61,593 nucleotides of DNA, from contig NZ_NRRU01000017.1 in the NCBI RefSeq assembly GCF_016583785.1, forward strand, positions 1 through 61,593. Direction: 5' to 3'. Numbering within the stretch: position 1 is the first letter of the stretch; each line of letters opens with the position of its first letter. Origin of the DNA: Rubrivivax gelatinosus. Lineage in GTDB: Bacteria; Pseudomonadota; Gammaproteobacteria; Burkholderiales; Burkholderiaceae_C. This document shows positions 1 through 9,599 of the stretch, piece by piece. The notes below the pieces were generated by a model. That model was given only the letters and a program-made list of their open reading frames with translations, had not been told where the DNA came from and did not search any database. The position numbers and the translations under genes were made by a program.

Positions 1-523
1 GCGGTGACGCCGCTGGTCGAGTCGGCGCCGGCGGCTGCCAGCTGCGCGGCAGCTTCGACTCGCGCGGGTAGCCAGCGGCGTCCAGATACGAATTCCAGTC
101 GGCCGGCGACAGGCCGCGCAGCACCTGCTGGCCGATCGTCAGCGCCGGCACGGTGCGCGCACCGGTCAGGCGCTCCAGCGCCAGCGTGTCGTCGTCGCCG
201 CCGACGCGGCGCTCGCGATAAGGCACGCCGCGCTGCTGCAACAGCGTGCGCGCGGCATCGCAGGGCGCGCAGTCGGACGCGGTGTAGAGCTGCACCGGAA
301 AACGCGCACTCGCCTGGCGCAGTTCCAGCGGCAGCGAGGCGTCGCCCAGCGGCGTGCTCTCGCCGTTGCGGCCGATGCTGGTGATGCGCGCGTTCGGCGC
401 CGCCGGCGGCCGGTCGGTGTAGGTGACGCTGCCGTCGGGGCCTATCACCTTGTACAGCGCCCAGGCCGGCGCGGCTGCGGCGAGCAGCGCGGCGACGAGT
501 GCGATCCGGTGCGGGCGGGACAT
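1..523 (-). CDS. Periplasmic DUF4124 / glutaredoxin-like protein (3' end cut off by window)
   Basis: The gene starts at an ATG (521-523) and is still open at base 1, so its C-terminus is missing. The first ~22 residues form a hydrophobic export signal ending AWA. A short DUF4124-type segment (YKVIGPDGSVTYTDRPP) follows. From about residue 75 there is a thioredoxin-fold, glutaredoxin-like domain with a CAPC redox pair at about residues 85-88 and a cis-Pro-like TVPAL segment. Proteins of this build occur in Burkholderiales as putative envelope thiol-disulfide proteins with no assigned substrate. The reading frame was worked out by hand from the minus strand. Redox activity is inferred from the CxxC only. 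Confidence 0.75.
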   Translation of the reverse strand, partial: MSRPHRIALVAALLAAAAPAWALYKVIGPDGSVTYTDRPPAAPNARITSIGRNGESTPLGDASLPLELRQASARFPVQLYTASDCAPCDAARTLLQQRGVPYRERRVGGDDDTLALERLTGARTVPALTIGQQVLRGLSPADWNSYLDAAGYPRESKLPRSWQPPAPTRPAASP

Positions 524-552
524 GGTGGCAGCCAATCTAACGCAGCGCGCCC

Positions 553-2571
553 TCAGGCCATGCCCTGGTGGCGCAACAGCGCGTCCAGGCTGGGCTCGCG
601 GCCGCGGAAGGCGACGAAGCTCTCGATCGCCGGGCGGCTGCCGCCAGCTTCGAGGATGCACTCGCGAAAGCGCCGCCCGGTGGCAGCGTCGAACACGCCC
701 GCTTCCTCGAAGGCGCTGAAGGCGTCGGCTGACAGCACCTCGGCCCAGGCGTAGCTGTAGTAGCCGGCGGAATAGGCGCCGTCGAACAGATGGGTGAAGC
801 TGTGCGGGAAGCGGTGCCACGGCGGCTGGTCCCAGACGCTGATCTCGCGTCGCACCTCGTCCAGCAGCTCGAGCACACGCGCCTGGGCGCCGGGCTCGGC
901 GTGCAGCCGCATGTCGAACAGGCCGAACTCGGCGTGGCGCAGCATGCCCAGTCCGCTCTGGAAGTTCTTCGCCGCGACCATGCGCTCGTACAGCGCGCGC
1001 GGCAGCGGCTCACCGGTGTCGACGTGGGCCGACAGCTTGGCCAGTACCTCCCACTCCCAGGCGAAGTTCTCCAGGAACTGGCTCGGCAGTTCGACCGCGT
1101 CCCACTCGACGCCGCTGATGCCGGCGACCGCCAGTTCGTCGACCTGGGTCAGCATGTGGTGCAGGCCGTGGCCGAACTCGTGGAACAGCGTGACGACGTC
1201 GTCGTGCGACAGCAGCGCCGGCTTGCCACCGACCGGCGGCGCGAAGTTGCAGACCAGGTGCGCCAGCGGCCACTGCAGGCCGGCGCCATCGGGCCGCGCC
1301 CAGCGGCCGCGCGCGTCGTCCATCCAGGCGCCCGACTGCTTGCCGGAGCGCGCGTGCAGGTCGAGATAGAAGCCGGCGATCGTGCGGCCGCCGCGGCGCA
1401 GTTCGTGAAAACGCGCGTCGGGGTGCCAGGCCGGCGCCTCGACGGCGACGATCTCGACCTCGAACAGCGACTCGACCAGCCGGAACAGGCCGTCGAGCAC
1501 ACGCGGCTCGGTGAAGTACTGACGGACCTCGGCGTTGGAGAAGGCGAAGCGCGACTGCTTCAGGCGTTCGCTGGCGAAGCGCCGGTCCCAGGCCTCCAGC
1601 GGCACCAGGCCCAGTTCGCGCGCGGCGTAGTCCTCGAGTTCGGCCTTGTCGGTGAGCGCGAACGGGCGCGCGCGGCGCGCCAGGTCGCGCACGAACTCGG
1701 ACACCTGCGCCGGCGTCTCGGCCATCTTGGGCACCAGCGAGACCTCGGCGTGGCTGGCCAGACCCAGCAGCTCGGCTTCTTCCTGGCGCAGCGCGACGAG
1801 TTCGGCGATCAGCGGGCCGTTGTCGAGTTCGGCCGGGCCGAACTCGCTGGCGCGCGTGGCGTCGGCGCGAAACAGCTGCTCGCGCACGGCGCGGTTCGTC
1901 GCGTACTGCAGCACCGGGTGCAGCACCGGATGGTGCAGCGTCAGCTTGTGGCCGTCGCGGCCTTCGGCGGCAGCGGCGGTGCGCGTGGCTTCGCGCACGT
2001 CGGCCGGCACGCCGTCGAGCTCGGCCTCGGACACGTAGAGCGCGAAGCCGTCGGTGGCGTCGAGCACGTGTTCGCCGAAGGCCTGCGAAAGCTCGGCCAG
2101 GCGCGCCTGGATCGTGGCGAAACGCGCGCGTGCCGCGCCTTCGAGCTCGGCGCCGCCGAGCACGAAATCGCGCAGCGCGTCGGCCAGCGCTTTACGGCGC
2201 GCCGGCGCCAGGGCGGCGGCCGTCGGGCTCGCGGCGACGGCCTTGTACTTGGCGTACAGGCGGGCGTCGGCGCCGAGCCGGGTCAGGAAGTCGGTGACAC
2301 GCGGCAGTGCCTCGCCATACGCGGCACGCAGCGCGGGCGTGTCGGCGACGGCCTGCAGGTGGCCGACGGCGCTCCAGGCGCGGCGCAGGCGTTCGACCGG
2401 CACGTCCAGCGCCCGCGACAGCGCCTCGTAATCGGCCGGCACCGCGTCCGACACCGCGGCCTCGAGCGCGGCGTCGGCCTGGGCCAGCAGCGTGTCGACC
2501 GCGGGGACGACGTGTTCGGCCCGGATCTCGGCGAAACGCGGCAGGCCGGCGAAGTCGAGCAGCGGGTTCAA
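553..2571 (-). CDS. prlC: Oligopeptidase A (M3 family zinc metallopeptidase)
   Basis: A 672-residue cytosolic thimet-type oligopeptidase that degrades short peptides, including cleaved signal peptides. The zinc motif HEFGH sits at residues 464-468, and the downstream glutamate-bearing [13 protein letters not shown] segment at about 488-499 supplies the third ligand, as in E. coli OpdA/PrlC. Length matches the family (about 680). The start is a TTG (2569-2571) that overlaps the folD stop by four bases (TTGA), so the two are translationally coupled. No export signal is present. The neighbour folD is unrelated in function. Family assignment is secure; preferred substrates are not visible. Confidence 0.95.
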   Translation of the reverse strand: MNPLLDFAGLPRFAEIRAEHVVPAVDTLLAQADAALEAAVSDAVPADYEALSRALDVPVERLRRAWSAVGHLQAVADTPALRAAYGEALPRVTDFLTRLGADARLYAKYKAVAASPTAAALAPARRKALADALRDFVLGGAELEGAARARFATIQARLAELSQAFGEHVLDATDGFALYVSEAELDGVPADVREATRTAAAAEGRDGHKLTLHHPVLHPVLQYATNRAVREQLFRADATRASEFGPAELDNGPLIAELVALRQEEAELLGLASHAEVSLVPKMAETPAQVSEFVRDLARRARPFALTDKAELEDYAARELGLVPLEAWDRRFASERLKQSRFAFSNAEVRQYFTEPRVLDGLFRLVESLFEVEIVAVEAPAWHPDARFHELRRGGRTIAGFYLDLHARSGKQSGAWMDDARGRWARPDGAGLQWPLAHLVCNFAPPVGGKPALLSHDDVVTLFHEFGHGLHHMLTQVDELAVAGISGVEWDAVELPSQFLENFAWEWEVLAKLSAHVDTGEPLPRALYERMVAAKNFQSGLGMLRHAEFGLFDMRLHAEPGAQARVLELLDEVRREISVWDQPPWHRFPHSFTHLFDGAYSAGYYSYAWAEVLSADAFSAFEEAGVFDAATGRRFRECILEAGGSRPAIESFVAFRGREPSLDALLRHQGMA

Positions 2572-3419
2572 CGCGCCAGCCCCTGGGCCTTTTCGGCCGC
2601 TTGCAGCGTGTTGACGAGCAGCATCGTGATCGTCATCGGGCCGACGCCGCCGGGCACCGGCGTGATCCAGCCGGCGACTTCGCGCACGCCGGCAAAGTCG
2701 ACGTCGCCGCAGAGCTTGCCTTCGTCGTTGCGGTTCATGCCGACGTCGATGACGATCGCGCCGGGTTTGACCATCTCGGCGGTGACCGTGTTGCGCCGGC
2801 CGACCGCGGCGACGACGACGTCGGCCTGGCGCACGTGCCCGGCGAGGTCGGCGGTGGCGCTGTGGCAGACGGTGACGGTGGCGTTGGCCTGCAGCAGCAG
2901 CAGCGCCATCGGCTTGCCGACGGTGTTGCTGCGGCCGATGACGACGGCGTGTTTGCCCTTGAGGTTCTGGCCGGTGCTTTCGATCAGCTTCATGCAGCCG
3001 AAAGGCGTGCAGGGGCGCAGGCCCGGCAGGCCGCTGGCGAGTTCTCCGGCCGACTGCACCGAGAAGCCGTCGACGTCCTTGTCGGGCGAGATCGCGGCGA
3101 TGACCTTCTGCGCGTCGATGTGTCTGGGCAGCGGCATCTGCACCAGGATGCCGTCGATCGCCGGGTCGGTGTTGAGCGCGGCGATGCGCGCCAACAGCGC
3201 GGCTTCGGCGAAGTCGGCGTCGTACTTCTCGAACACCGAGTGCAGGCCGCTTTCGGCACAGGCCTTGACCTTGTTGCGCACGTAGACGGCGCTGGCCGGG
3301 TCTTCGCCGACGAGGATCACCGCCAGGCCCGGGCGGCGGGGCAGGGCGGCGGCACGTGCGGCGACGTCGGCACGCAGGGTCTTGGACAGCGCGATGCCGT
3401 CGATCAGCTGGGCGGTCAT
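2568..3419 (-). CDS. folD: Bifunctional methylenetetrahydrofolate dehydrogenase / cyclohydrolase
   Basis: A 283-residue FolD, interconverting 5,10-methylene-, methenyl- and 10-formyl-tetrahydrofolate with NADP in the cytosol. The substrate-site Tyr-x3-Lys (YVRNK, residues 46-50), the [10 protein letters not shown] signature, the nucleotide-binding [16 protein letters not shown] segment and the C-terminal [16 protein letters not shown] motif are all present. Length is typical. It is the first gene of a two-gene unit with prlC, overlapping its start by four bases. A hairpin at 3447-3467 separates it from the regulator gene upstream. Supplies one-carbon units used by purine synthesis (compare purL in this window). 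Confidence 0.97.
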   Translation of the reverse strand: MTAQLIDGIALSKTLRADVAARAAALPRRPGLAVILVGEDPASAVYVRNKVKACAESGLHSVFEKYDADFAEAALLARIAALNTDPAIDGILVQMPLPRHIDAQKVIAAISPDKDVDGFSVQSAGELASGLPGLRPCTPFGCMKLIESTGQNLKGKHAVVIGRSNTVGKPMALLLLQANATVTVCHSATADLAGHVRQADVVVAAVGRRNTVTAEMVKPGAIVIDVGMNRNDEGKLCGDVDFAGVREVAGWITPVPGGVGPMTITMLLVNTLQAAEKAQGLAR

Positions 3420-3446
3420 TCTTCTTCAGGGCTCCACAAACGAGAA

Positions 3447-3467
3447 GGGCCGCCTCGTGAGCGGCCC
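3447..3467 (-). terminator. Hairpin terminator after the response regulator gene
   Basis: A perfect 7-bp stem (GGGCCGC / GCGGCCC) with a 7-base loop lies between the regulator stop (3494) and the folD start (3419). Read on the minus strand it is followed by TTCTCGTTTG, a moderately T-rich tail. It would end transcripts of the kinase-regulator pair before folD. Confidence 0.6.
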
Positions 3468-3493
3468 CGCGGGACAGGGTCAGTCGTCCGGTA

Positions 3494-4117
3494 TCAGGCC
3501 TTGCCGTGCGCGCCGAGCGCGATCTTCAGCAGGTCGGCCACGGTGTTGGCGTTCAGCTTTTCCATGATGTTGGCGCGGTGCGCCTCCACCGTCTTGATGC
3601 TGATGCCCAGGTCGTCGGCGATCTGCTTGTTCAGGCGGCCGGCGACGATGCGTTCGAGCACCTGCGATTCGCGCGTCGTCAGACGCGCCAGCAGCGCGTC
3701 GCGGCTGGCCTGCTCCTGGTGCTGGCTGAAGGCCTGACGCGCCTGGTCGAGCATGCGCTCGACCAGCGACACGAGTTCCTCTTCCTTGAAGGGCTTCTCG
3801 ATGAAGTCCATCGCGCCCTTCTTCATCGTCGTCACCGCCATCGGCACGTCGCCGTGGCCGGTGATGAAGACGATGGGCAGCGGGCTTCTGCGTTCGAGCA
3901 GGCGGTCCTGCAACTCGAGGCCGCTCATGCCGTCCATGCGGATGTCGGCGATGAGGCAGGCCACTTCGCGCGGATCGAAACGCGCGAGGAAGGACTCGGC
4001 CGAGTCGAAACACTTGACCCGGTAGTCCTTGCCTTCCAGCAACCACTGCAGCGAATCGCGCACGGCCTCGTCGTCATCGACGACGTAGACGGTGCCCTTC
4101 TTGGGGATCAGGCTCAT
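3494..4117 (-). CDS. FixJ/NarL-type two-component response regulator
   Basis: A 207-residue transcription regulator. An N-terminal receiver domain (about residues 8-122) carries the acidic pocket DDDE (14-17), phospho-acceptor Asp58, the switch Thr86 in FITGHGD and Lys108 in EKPF. A LuxR-type helix-turn-helix follows at about 145-200 (LTTRESQVLERI, IADDLGISIKTVEAHRANI). The ATG at 4115-4117 overlaps the stop of the sensor kinase upstream by four bases (ATGA), so they form a coupled pair. Domain order and sequence fit the FixJ/DctR/TtrR group. The target genes are not evident from the neighbourhood. Confidence 0.93.
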   Translation of the reverse strand: MSLIPKKGTVYVVDDDEAVRDSLQWLLEGKDYRVKCFDSAESFLARFDPREVACLIADIRMDGMSGLELQDRLLERRSPLPIVFITGHGDVPMAVTTMKKGAMDFIEKPFKEEELVSLVERMLDQARQAFSQHQEQASRDALLARLTTRESQVLERIVAGRLNKQIADDLGISIKTVEAHRANIMEKLNANTVADLLKIALGAHGKA

Positions 4118-6702
4118 GTGGAGGTGACGGTGGGAGTGGAGGAAACCGCCGTACCGGCCTCGTCCCCGGCACCTGCCGCCTCGTGGCGCGCCGCGATGTC
4201 GACGGGCAAGGTGAACGCGAAACGGCAGCCGACGATGTGGTTTCCATTGTAGAGGTTCTGCGCCCTCATCCGACCCCGGTGCGACTCGATGATCGATCGG
4301 CAAAGGGACAGCCCGATGCCCAGGCCTTCGGCCTTGGTCGAGAAGAAGGCTTCGTACAGGCGGCCCAGCACTTCTTCCTTGATTCCGGGGCCCATGTCGG
4401 TGACGCTGAACTCGATGACGTCGCCTTCTTCCTGCGCGAAACGCGGCACCACCGACAGCTCGATGTGGCGCCGCGCCGGCGCCAGCCCGGCGCCGTCTAT
4501 CGCCTCGGCCGCGTTCTTCAGCAGGTTCAGCAGCACCTGCTCGACGAGGATGGGGTCGCAGGACAGCGTCGGCAGGCGCTGGGCGACGTAGGTGTGGATC
4601 GCCACCTGGCGCCGGCGCAGTTCGATGCCGGCGAGGTCGACCGCGTCCTCGACGATCTGCAGCGCCTCGGACGGCTGGCGCTGCGGCTCGCTGCGTTTCA
4701 CGAACGAGCGGATGCGGTGGATGATCTGCCCGGCTCGCTCCGCCTGGCGCGCGGTCTTCTGCAGCGCAGCGATCAGGTCGTCCTGGACGATGGTGCCGGC
4801 CTTCACGCGCGAGACCATGCCGTTGCAGTAGTTGGTGATCGCGGTCAGCGGCTGGTTCAGTTCGTGCGCGACCGAGGACGCCATCTCGCCCATCGTCACC
4901 AGCCGGCTCGTCACCTGCGCCTTCTCGGCCTGCATCGCCGCCTGCTCCTCGGCGCGGCGGCGGGCGCTGATGTCGGTGGCGATCAGCATCTGCGCCAGCC
5001 GGCCGTCGGTCCACTGCAGGTAGCGCGAGCGCACGTCGAACCACTTCTGCAGCGACTCGACGAAGACTTCGCGCGGGCTGGTGCCGGCCTCGGTCAGCTC
5101 CTGCGTCGGCAGGCCCGAGAGCTGGTCGACGTCGTCGTCGACCGCGGCCAGGAACTCGGCCGGCGCGGCGCCGCCGGTCAGCAGCGCGTGGCCGCGCGCG
5201 TCGCCGCCGAACCACAGCCGGTAGGAGCGGTTGGTGAACAGCAGCTCGCCCTGCTGCACCGACAGCACCGAGACCGAGGCGTCCAGCCCTTCGAGCACGG
5301 TGGTGAAACGTTCGTGCGAGGCCGAGAGCTGGTCGCGGATGCGCTTGGCCTCGGTGATGTTGGTCATCGAGGTCATCCAGCCGGTCTGCTGGCCCTTGGG
5401 GTCGATCAGCGGCGAGACGTACATGCGGGCGTCGAACACCAGCCCGTCCTTGCGCATCACCTTGACCTCGATGCCGCCGGACGGGCTGCGGCCCTGCAGT
5501 TCGAGCTGCAGGAAACGCCCGTTCTCCTCGATGCGGTCGGGCGGCCAGTAGGGGAAGGGCGGCAGCCGGCCTATGAGTTCGTGGTCGGTGAAGCCCGTCA
5601 TCTGGCAGAAGGCCGCGTTCACGTAGGTCATGCGGCCTTCCAGGTCCATCGCGCGCATGCCGGTGGGCATGGAGTTCTCCATCGCGCGGCGGAAGTTGGT
5701 CTCCTGCACCAGCGCGCTCTGGATGCGCGCGCGGTGGCGCACGTGGCGCCAGGTGCCCAGCAGCATCCACACCGTGAGGCCCGACAGCGCGACCACCATC
5801 CAGAACAGCGTGTTGCTGACCAGGCCGGCCGAGCTGGGGAAACCCTGGCCGCGCAGCATCAGGCCGTTGAGCGCCGGCGTCAGCGGCGCGTCGCTGGCCA
5901 GCGGTTCGCGCTCGCCTGCGGCGTCTGGCAGCCGGGTGACGGTGCTGGCGAGCACGCTGCCGTACTGGTCGACGACCGAGATCATGTGCCGGCGCGCGAC
6001 GTCCACCGGCACGAAGTTGCGCAGCAGCGTGTCCACCGAGTACTCGACGACGAGCGCGCCGGTGAAGCGGCCGCGGTCGATCAGCGGCATCTGCAGCTGG
6101 AAGTAGGCGGTGCCGACCTCGTCGACGAAGGCCCCCGAGTAGGTCGGCAGGCGCGTCGTGCGCGCGCTGTCGAAGGCGAGGGCGGCGGCACCGTTGCGGG
6201 CGGTCAGCGGCGCCAGCGGCGCCTGCGTGCCCGGCCGGCCCTCGCGCAGCGCCGGGTCGGGCGCATACAGGCTGGCGCGGTGGATCGCCCTGGGCATGCG
6301 GTCTGCCCCGACCCAGCTCACCTGGATGACCTCGGGGCGGTCCTTGGAGAAGCTCGCCGCCTGTTCGAGGAAACGCTCGGCCGCGGCGCCCTGTGTCCCG
6401 AGGTCGCGTGCCAGCGGCGTCAACTGCTCCTGGTTCTGGATCAGGCGCAGTCCGAGTTGCTGCTGGGTGAGTTCGGCGTCGCGTTTGATCGACTCGGTCT
6501 CACGCAGGATTTCCTCGTTGCGCAGATACCAGAAGGCCGAAATGATCGCCGCCAGGAACAGCAGCACCGACAGCAGCGGGCCGAGTGTCGCGAGGCGATC
6601 CTGGCGCGCTGGCGACAGGCCACGCCACCAACCGGAGAACGGGCGCCGGCGCGCCGGTGATGGCGGCGCATTGCCGGGCAGCGGAGAAGACGTCGGAGCC
6701 AT
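4114..6702 (-). CDS. Membrane sensor histidine kinase with two PAS domains (DctS/FixL-like)
   Basis: An 862-residue inner-membrane kinase. A transmembrane helix lies at about 40-60, then an extracytoplasmic sensing region of about 235 residues, a second helix at about 297-316, two PAS-type domains (about 335-450 and 460-580), a HisKA dimerisation domain with phospho-acceptor His613 in SVAHELNQP, and a C-terminal ATPase domain (LLNLLKNAAEAI N-box; DMGPGI and GLGIGLSL glycine boxes). This layout matches DctS-type C4-dicarboxylate sensors and the FixL family, but no heme-binding or transport context is visible, so the signal is unknown. The cognate regulator follows with a 4-base overlap. A GATAAT hexamer ends five bases before the ATG. 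Confidence 0.93.
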   Translation of the reverse strand: MAPTSSPLPGNAPPSPARRRPFSGWWRGLSPARQDRLATLGPLLSVLLFLAAIISAFWYLRNEEILRETESIKRDAELTQQQLGLRLIQNQEQLTPLARDLGTQGAAAERFLEQAASFSKDRPEVIQVSWVGADRMPRAIHRASLYAPDPALREGRPGTQAPLAPLTARNGAAALAFDSARTTRLPTYSGAFVDEVGTAYFQLQMPLIDRGRFTGALVVEYSVDTLLRNFVPVDVARRHMISVVDQYGSVLASTVTRLPDAAGEREPLASDAPLTPALNGLMLRGQGFPSSAGLVSNTLFWMVVALSGLTVWMLLGTWRHVRHRARIQSALVQETNFRRAMENSMPTGMRAMDLEGRMTYVNAAFCQMTGFTDHELIGRLPPFPYWPPDRIEENGRFLQLELQGRSPSGGIEVKVMRKDGLVFDARMYVSPLIDPKGQQTGWMTSMTNITEAKRIRDQLSASHERFTTVLEGLDASVSVLSVQQGELLFTNRSYRLWFGGDARGHALLTGGAAPAEFLAAVDDDVDQLSGLPTQELTEAGTSPREVFVESLQKWFDVRSRYLQWTDGRLAQMLIATDISARRRAEEQAAMQAEKAQVTSRLVTMGEMASSVAHELNQPLTAITNYCNGMVSRVKAGTIVQDDLIAALQKTARQAERAGQIIHRIRSFVKRSEPQRQPSEALQIVEDAVDLAGIELRRRQVAIHTYVAQRLPTLSCDPILVEQVLLNLLKNAAEAIDGAGLAPARRHIELSVVPRFAQEEGDVIEFSVTDMGPGIKEEVLGRLYEAFFSTKAEGLGIGLSLCRSIIESHRGRMRAQNLYNGNHIVGCRFAFTLPVDIAARHEAAGAGDEAGTAVSSTPTVTST

Positions 6703-6870
6703 CAGCCATTATCCCGAGCACCCGCCGGCTTGCGACCCGGCGCAAGCCCGGAGCACCCCGCGTGATTTTTATGAATTTCTCTATGTGAGAAGAGGCCGCA
6801 CTATTCGGAATTTGAACGAGTTATGCCAAACTCGCGCCCGTTTCAGAACGACCCCCTGAAGGAGACAAGC
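6703..6870. promoter_or_regulatory. Divergent promoter region, sensor kinase (-) / aceE (+)
   Basis: A 168-base gene-free stretch. On the minus strand GATAAT (complement of 6708-6713) lies five bases before the kinase ATG and could be its -10. On the plus side the only AT-rich patch of the neighbourhood (about 6765-6830, GATTTTTATGAATTTCTC onwards) precedes aceE and is the likely site of its promoter, though I cannot assign hexamers firmly. A good ribosome binding site (GAAGGAGAC, 6858-6866) sits before the aceE ATG at 6871. Confidence 0.45.
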
Positions 6871-9573
6871 ATGTCCGCACAGCCGGATGCCCTGCCGGGC
6901 GACCCACGGGACCAAGACGCGCAGGAAACGCGCGAATGGCTGCAGGCTCTGTCCGCGGTCATCGCGAACGAAGGACCCGAGCGCGCGCACTACCTGCTCG
7001 ACCAACTGATCGACGAAGCGCGCCGCGCCGGCGTCGGCATGCCGTTCTCGGCCAACACCGCCTACGTCAACACGATCCCGCCGCACGAGGAAGAGCGCAG
7101 CCCGGGCAACCTCGAGCTCGAAGGCCGGCTGCGCGCGGCGATGCGCTGGAACGCGATGGCGATGGTGGTCAAGGCCAACCGCCTGCACCCCGAGGACGGC
7201 GGTGACCTGGGCGGCCACATCAGCTCGTTCGCGTCGGTGGCGCACATGTTCGCCGCCGGCTTCAACCACTTCTGGCATGCCGCCACCGAAGACCACGGCG
7301 GCGACCTGCTCTACATCCAGGGCCACAGCGCGCCCGGCATCTACGCCCGCGCCTTCCTCGAAGGCCGGCTCTCTGAGGAGCAGCTGCTGAACTTCCGCCA
7401 GGAAGTCGGCGGCAAGGGCCTGTCGAGCTACCCGCATCCCAAGCTGATGCCCGAGTTCTGGCAGTTCCCGACCGTCAGCATGGGCCTGGGCCCGCTGATG
7501 GCGATCTACCAGGCGCGTTTCCTAAAGTACCTGCACGCGCGCGGCATCGCCGACACCTCCCAGCGCAAGGTCTGGGTCTTCTGCGGCGACGGCGAGATGG
7601 ACGAGCCCGAGAGCACCGGCGCCATCGGCCTGGCCGCGCGCGAGAAGCTCGACAACCTGGTCTTCGTCGTCAACTGCAATCTGCAGCGCCTGGACGGCCC
7701 GGTGCGCGGCAACGGCAAGATCATCCAGGAGCTCGAGGGCGAGTTCCGCGGCTCGGGCTGGAACGTCATCAAGCTGATCTGGGGCAGCAACTGGGACCCG
7801 CTGCTGGCGCGCGACAAGGATGGGGCGCTGCGCCGCATCATGATGGACACGCTGGACGGCGACTACCAGGCCTTCAAGGCCAACGACGGCGCCTTCGTGC
7901 GCAAGCACTTCTTCGGCCGCGACCCGCGCACGCTGGAGATGGTGTCCAAGATGAGCGACAGCGACATCTGGCAGCTGCGCCGCGGCGGCCACGACGCGAA
8001 CAAGGTCTACGCCGCCTTCCACCGCGCCAACTCGCACACCGGCCAGCCCACCGTCGTGCTCGTCAAGACCGTCAAGGGCTACGGCATGGGCAAGGCCGGC
8101 GAAGGCAAGAACACCGCGCACCAGGCCAAGAAGCTGAGCGACGAGGACATCCGCTACTTCCGCGACCGCTTCAACGTGCCGATCCCCGACAGCGAGCTGG
8201 CGCAGATCCCGTTCTACAAGCCGGCCGACGACACGCCGGAGATGCGCTACCTGCACGAACGCCGCGAGAAGCTGGGCGGCTACCTGCCGCAGCGCCGGCC
8301 CAAGGCCGACGAGCAGTTCACGGTGCCGCCTATCGAGACCTTCAAGGCGGTGCTCGAAGCCACCGCCGAAGGCCGCGAGATCAGCACCACCCAGGCCTAT
8401 GTGCGCTTCCTGACGCAGCTGCTGCGCGACCAGGCGCTGGGCCCGCGTGTCGTGCCCATCCTCGTCGACGAGGCGCGCACCTTCGGCATGGAAGGCCTGT
8501 TCCGCCAGATCGGCATCTACAACCCCGAAGGCCAGAAGTACACGCCGGTCGACCGCGACCAGGTCATGTACTACCGCGAGGACAAGGCCGGGCAGATCCT
8601 GCAGGAAGGCATCAACGAACCCGGCGGCATGGCGAGCTGGATCGCCGCGGCGACGTCCTATGCGACGAACAATCGCATCATGGTGCCGTTCTACGTCTAC
8701 TACTCGATGTTCGGCTTCCAGCGCATCGGCGACCTGGCCTGGGCCGCTGGCGACATGCAGGCGCGCGGCTTCCTGCTCGGCGGCACCTCCGGGCGCACGA
8801 CGCTCAACGGCGAGGGCCTGCAGCACGAGGACGGCCACAGCCACATCCTGGCCGGCACGATCCCGAACTGCGTCAGCTACGACCCCACGTTCGCGCACGA
8901 GGTCGGCGTCATCCTGCACCATGGCCTGAAGCGCATGGTCGAGCGCCAGGAGAACGTGTTCTTCTACGTCACGCTGCTCAACGAGAACTACCCGATGCCG
9001 GGGCTCAAGGCCGGCACCGAGGAGCAGATCATCAAGGGCCTGTACCTGCTGGAGCCGGGCCCCGAGCACGCGCCCAAGGTCAACCTGCTGGGCAGCGGCA
9101 CCATCCTGCGCGAGGCCCAGGCCGCGCGCGACCTGCTGGCCGCCGACTGGGGCGTGTCGGCCAACGTCTGGAGCGCGCCCAGCTTCAACGAGCTGACGCG
9201 CGACGGCCAGGACTGCGAGCGCTGGAACCTGCTGAACCCGACGGCCGAGGCGCGTGTGCCCTACGTCGCGCAGCAACTGGGCGCGCACGCCGGGCCGGTG
9301 GTGGCCTCGACCGACTACATGAAGAACTACGCCGAGCAGATCCGCCCCTTCCTGCCCAAGGGCCGCGTCTACAAGGTGCTGGGCACCGACGGCTTCGGCC
9401 GCAGCGACTTCCGCAGCAGCCTGCGCGCGCACTTCGAGGTCGACCGCCACTACATCGTGGTCGCGGCACTGAAGGCGCTGGCCGAGGAGGGCAGCATCCC
9501 GGCGGTCAAGGTCGCCGAGGCGATCACGAAGTACGGTATCGACCCGGCCAAGGCGAACCCGCTGTACGCCTGA
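6871..9573 (+). CDS. aceE: Pyruvate dehydrogenase E1 component (homodimeric type)
   Basis: A 900-residue thiamine-diphosphate enzyme that decarboxylates pyruvate and acetylates the lipoyl arm of AceF. The thiamine-binding signature GDGEMDEPES leading into NLVFVVNCNLQRLDGPVRGNG is intact, as is the family hallmark NRIMVPFYVYYSMFGFQRIGD in the pyrimidine domain. Length matches the 887-900 typical of AceE. The start chosen (ATG 6871) follows GGAGAC; an upstream in-frame ATG at 6823 has no ribosome site and adds non-conserved residues. It is the first gene of aceE-aceF-lpdA, with 26 bases to aceF. Confidence 0.98.
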   Translation: MSAQPDALPGDPRDQDAQETREWLQALSAVIANEGPERAHYLLDQLIDEARRAGVGMPFSANTAYVNTIPPHEEERSPGNLELEGRLRAAMRWNAMAMVVKANRLHPEDGGDLGGHISSFASVAHMFAAGFNHFWHAATEDHGGDLLYIQGHSAPGIYARAFLEGRLSEEQLLNFRQEVGGKGLSSYPHPKLMPEFWQFPTVSMGLGPLMAIYQARFLKYLHARGIADTSQRKVWVFCGDGEMDEPESTGAIGLAAREKLDNLVFVVNCNLQRLDGPVRGNGKIIQELEGEFRGSGWNVIKLIWGSNWDPLLARDKDGALRRIMMDTLDGDYQAFKANDGAFVRKHFFGRDPRTLEMVSKMSDSDIWQLRRGGHDANKVYAAFHRANSHTGQPTVVLVKTVKGYGMGKAGEGKNTAHQAKKLSDEDIRYFRDRFNVPIPDSELAQIPFYKPADDTPEMRYLHERREKLGGYLPQRRPKADEQFTVPPIETFKAVLEATAEGREISTTQAYVRFLTQLLRDQALGPRVVPILVDEARTFGMEGLFRQIGIYNPEGQKYTPVDRDQVMYYREDKAGQILQEGINEPGGMASWIAAATSYATNNRIMVPFYVYYSMFGFQRIGDLAWAAGDMQARGFLLGGTSGRTTLNGEGLQHEDGHSHILAGTIPNCVSYDPTFAHEVGVILHHGLKRMVERQENVFFYVTLLNENYPMPGLKAGTEEQIIKGLYLLEPGPEHAPKVNLLGSGTILREAQAARDLLAADWGVSANVWSAPSFNELTRDGQDCERWNLLNPTAEARVPYVAQQLGAHAGPVVASTDYMKNYAEQIRPFLPKGRVYKVLGTDGFGRSDFRSSLRAHFEVDRHYIVVAALKALAEEGSIPAVKVAEAITKYGIDPAKANPLYA

Positions 9574-9599
9574 AGACCTGACAACGACGGAGATAACCC

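Noticed and set aside
790..3285. An 831-codon plus-strand frame opposite prlC and folD
   Set aside because: Antisense to two enzymes with intact active-site motifs. No conserved motif of its own.
4183..6660. An 825-codon plus-strand frame opposite the sensor kinase
   Set aside because: Mirror frame of the kinase codons, His/Arg/Val-rich, no domain.
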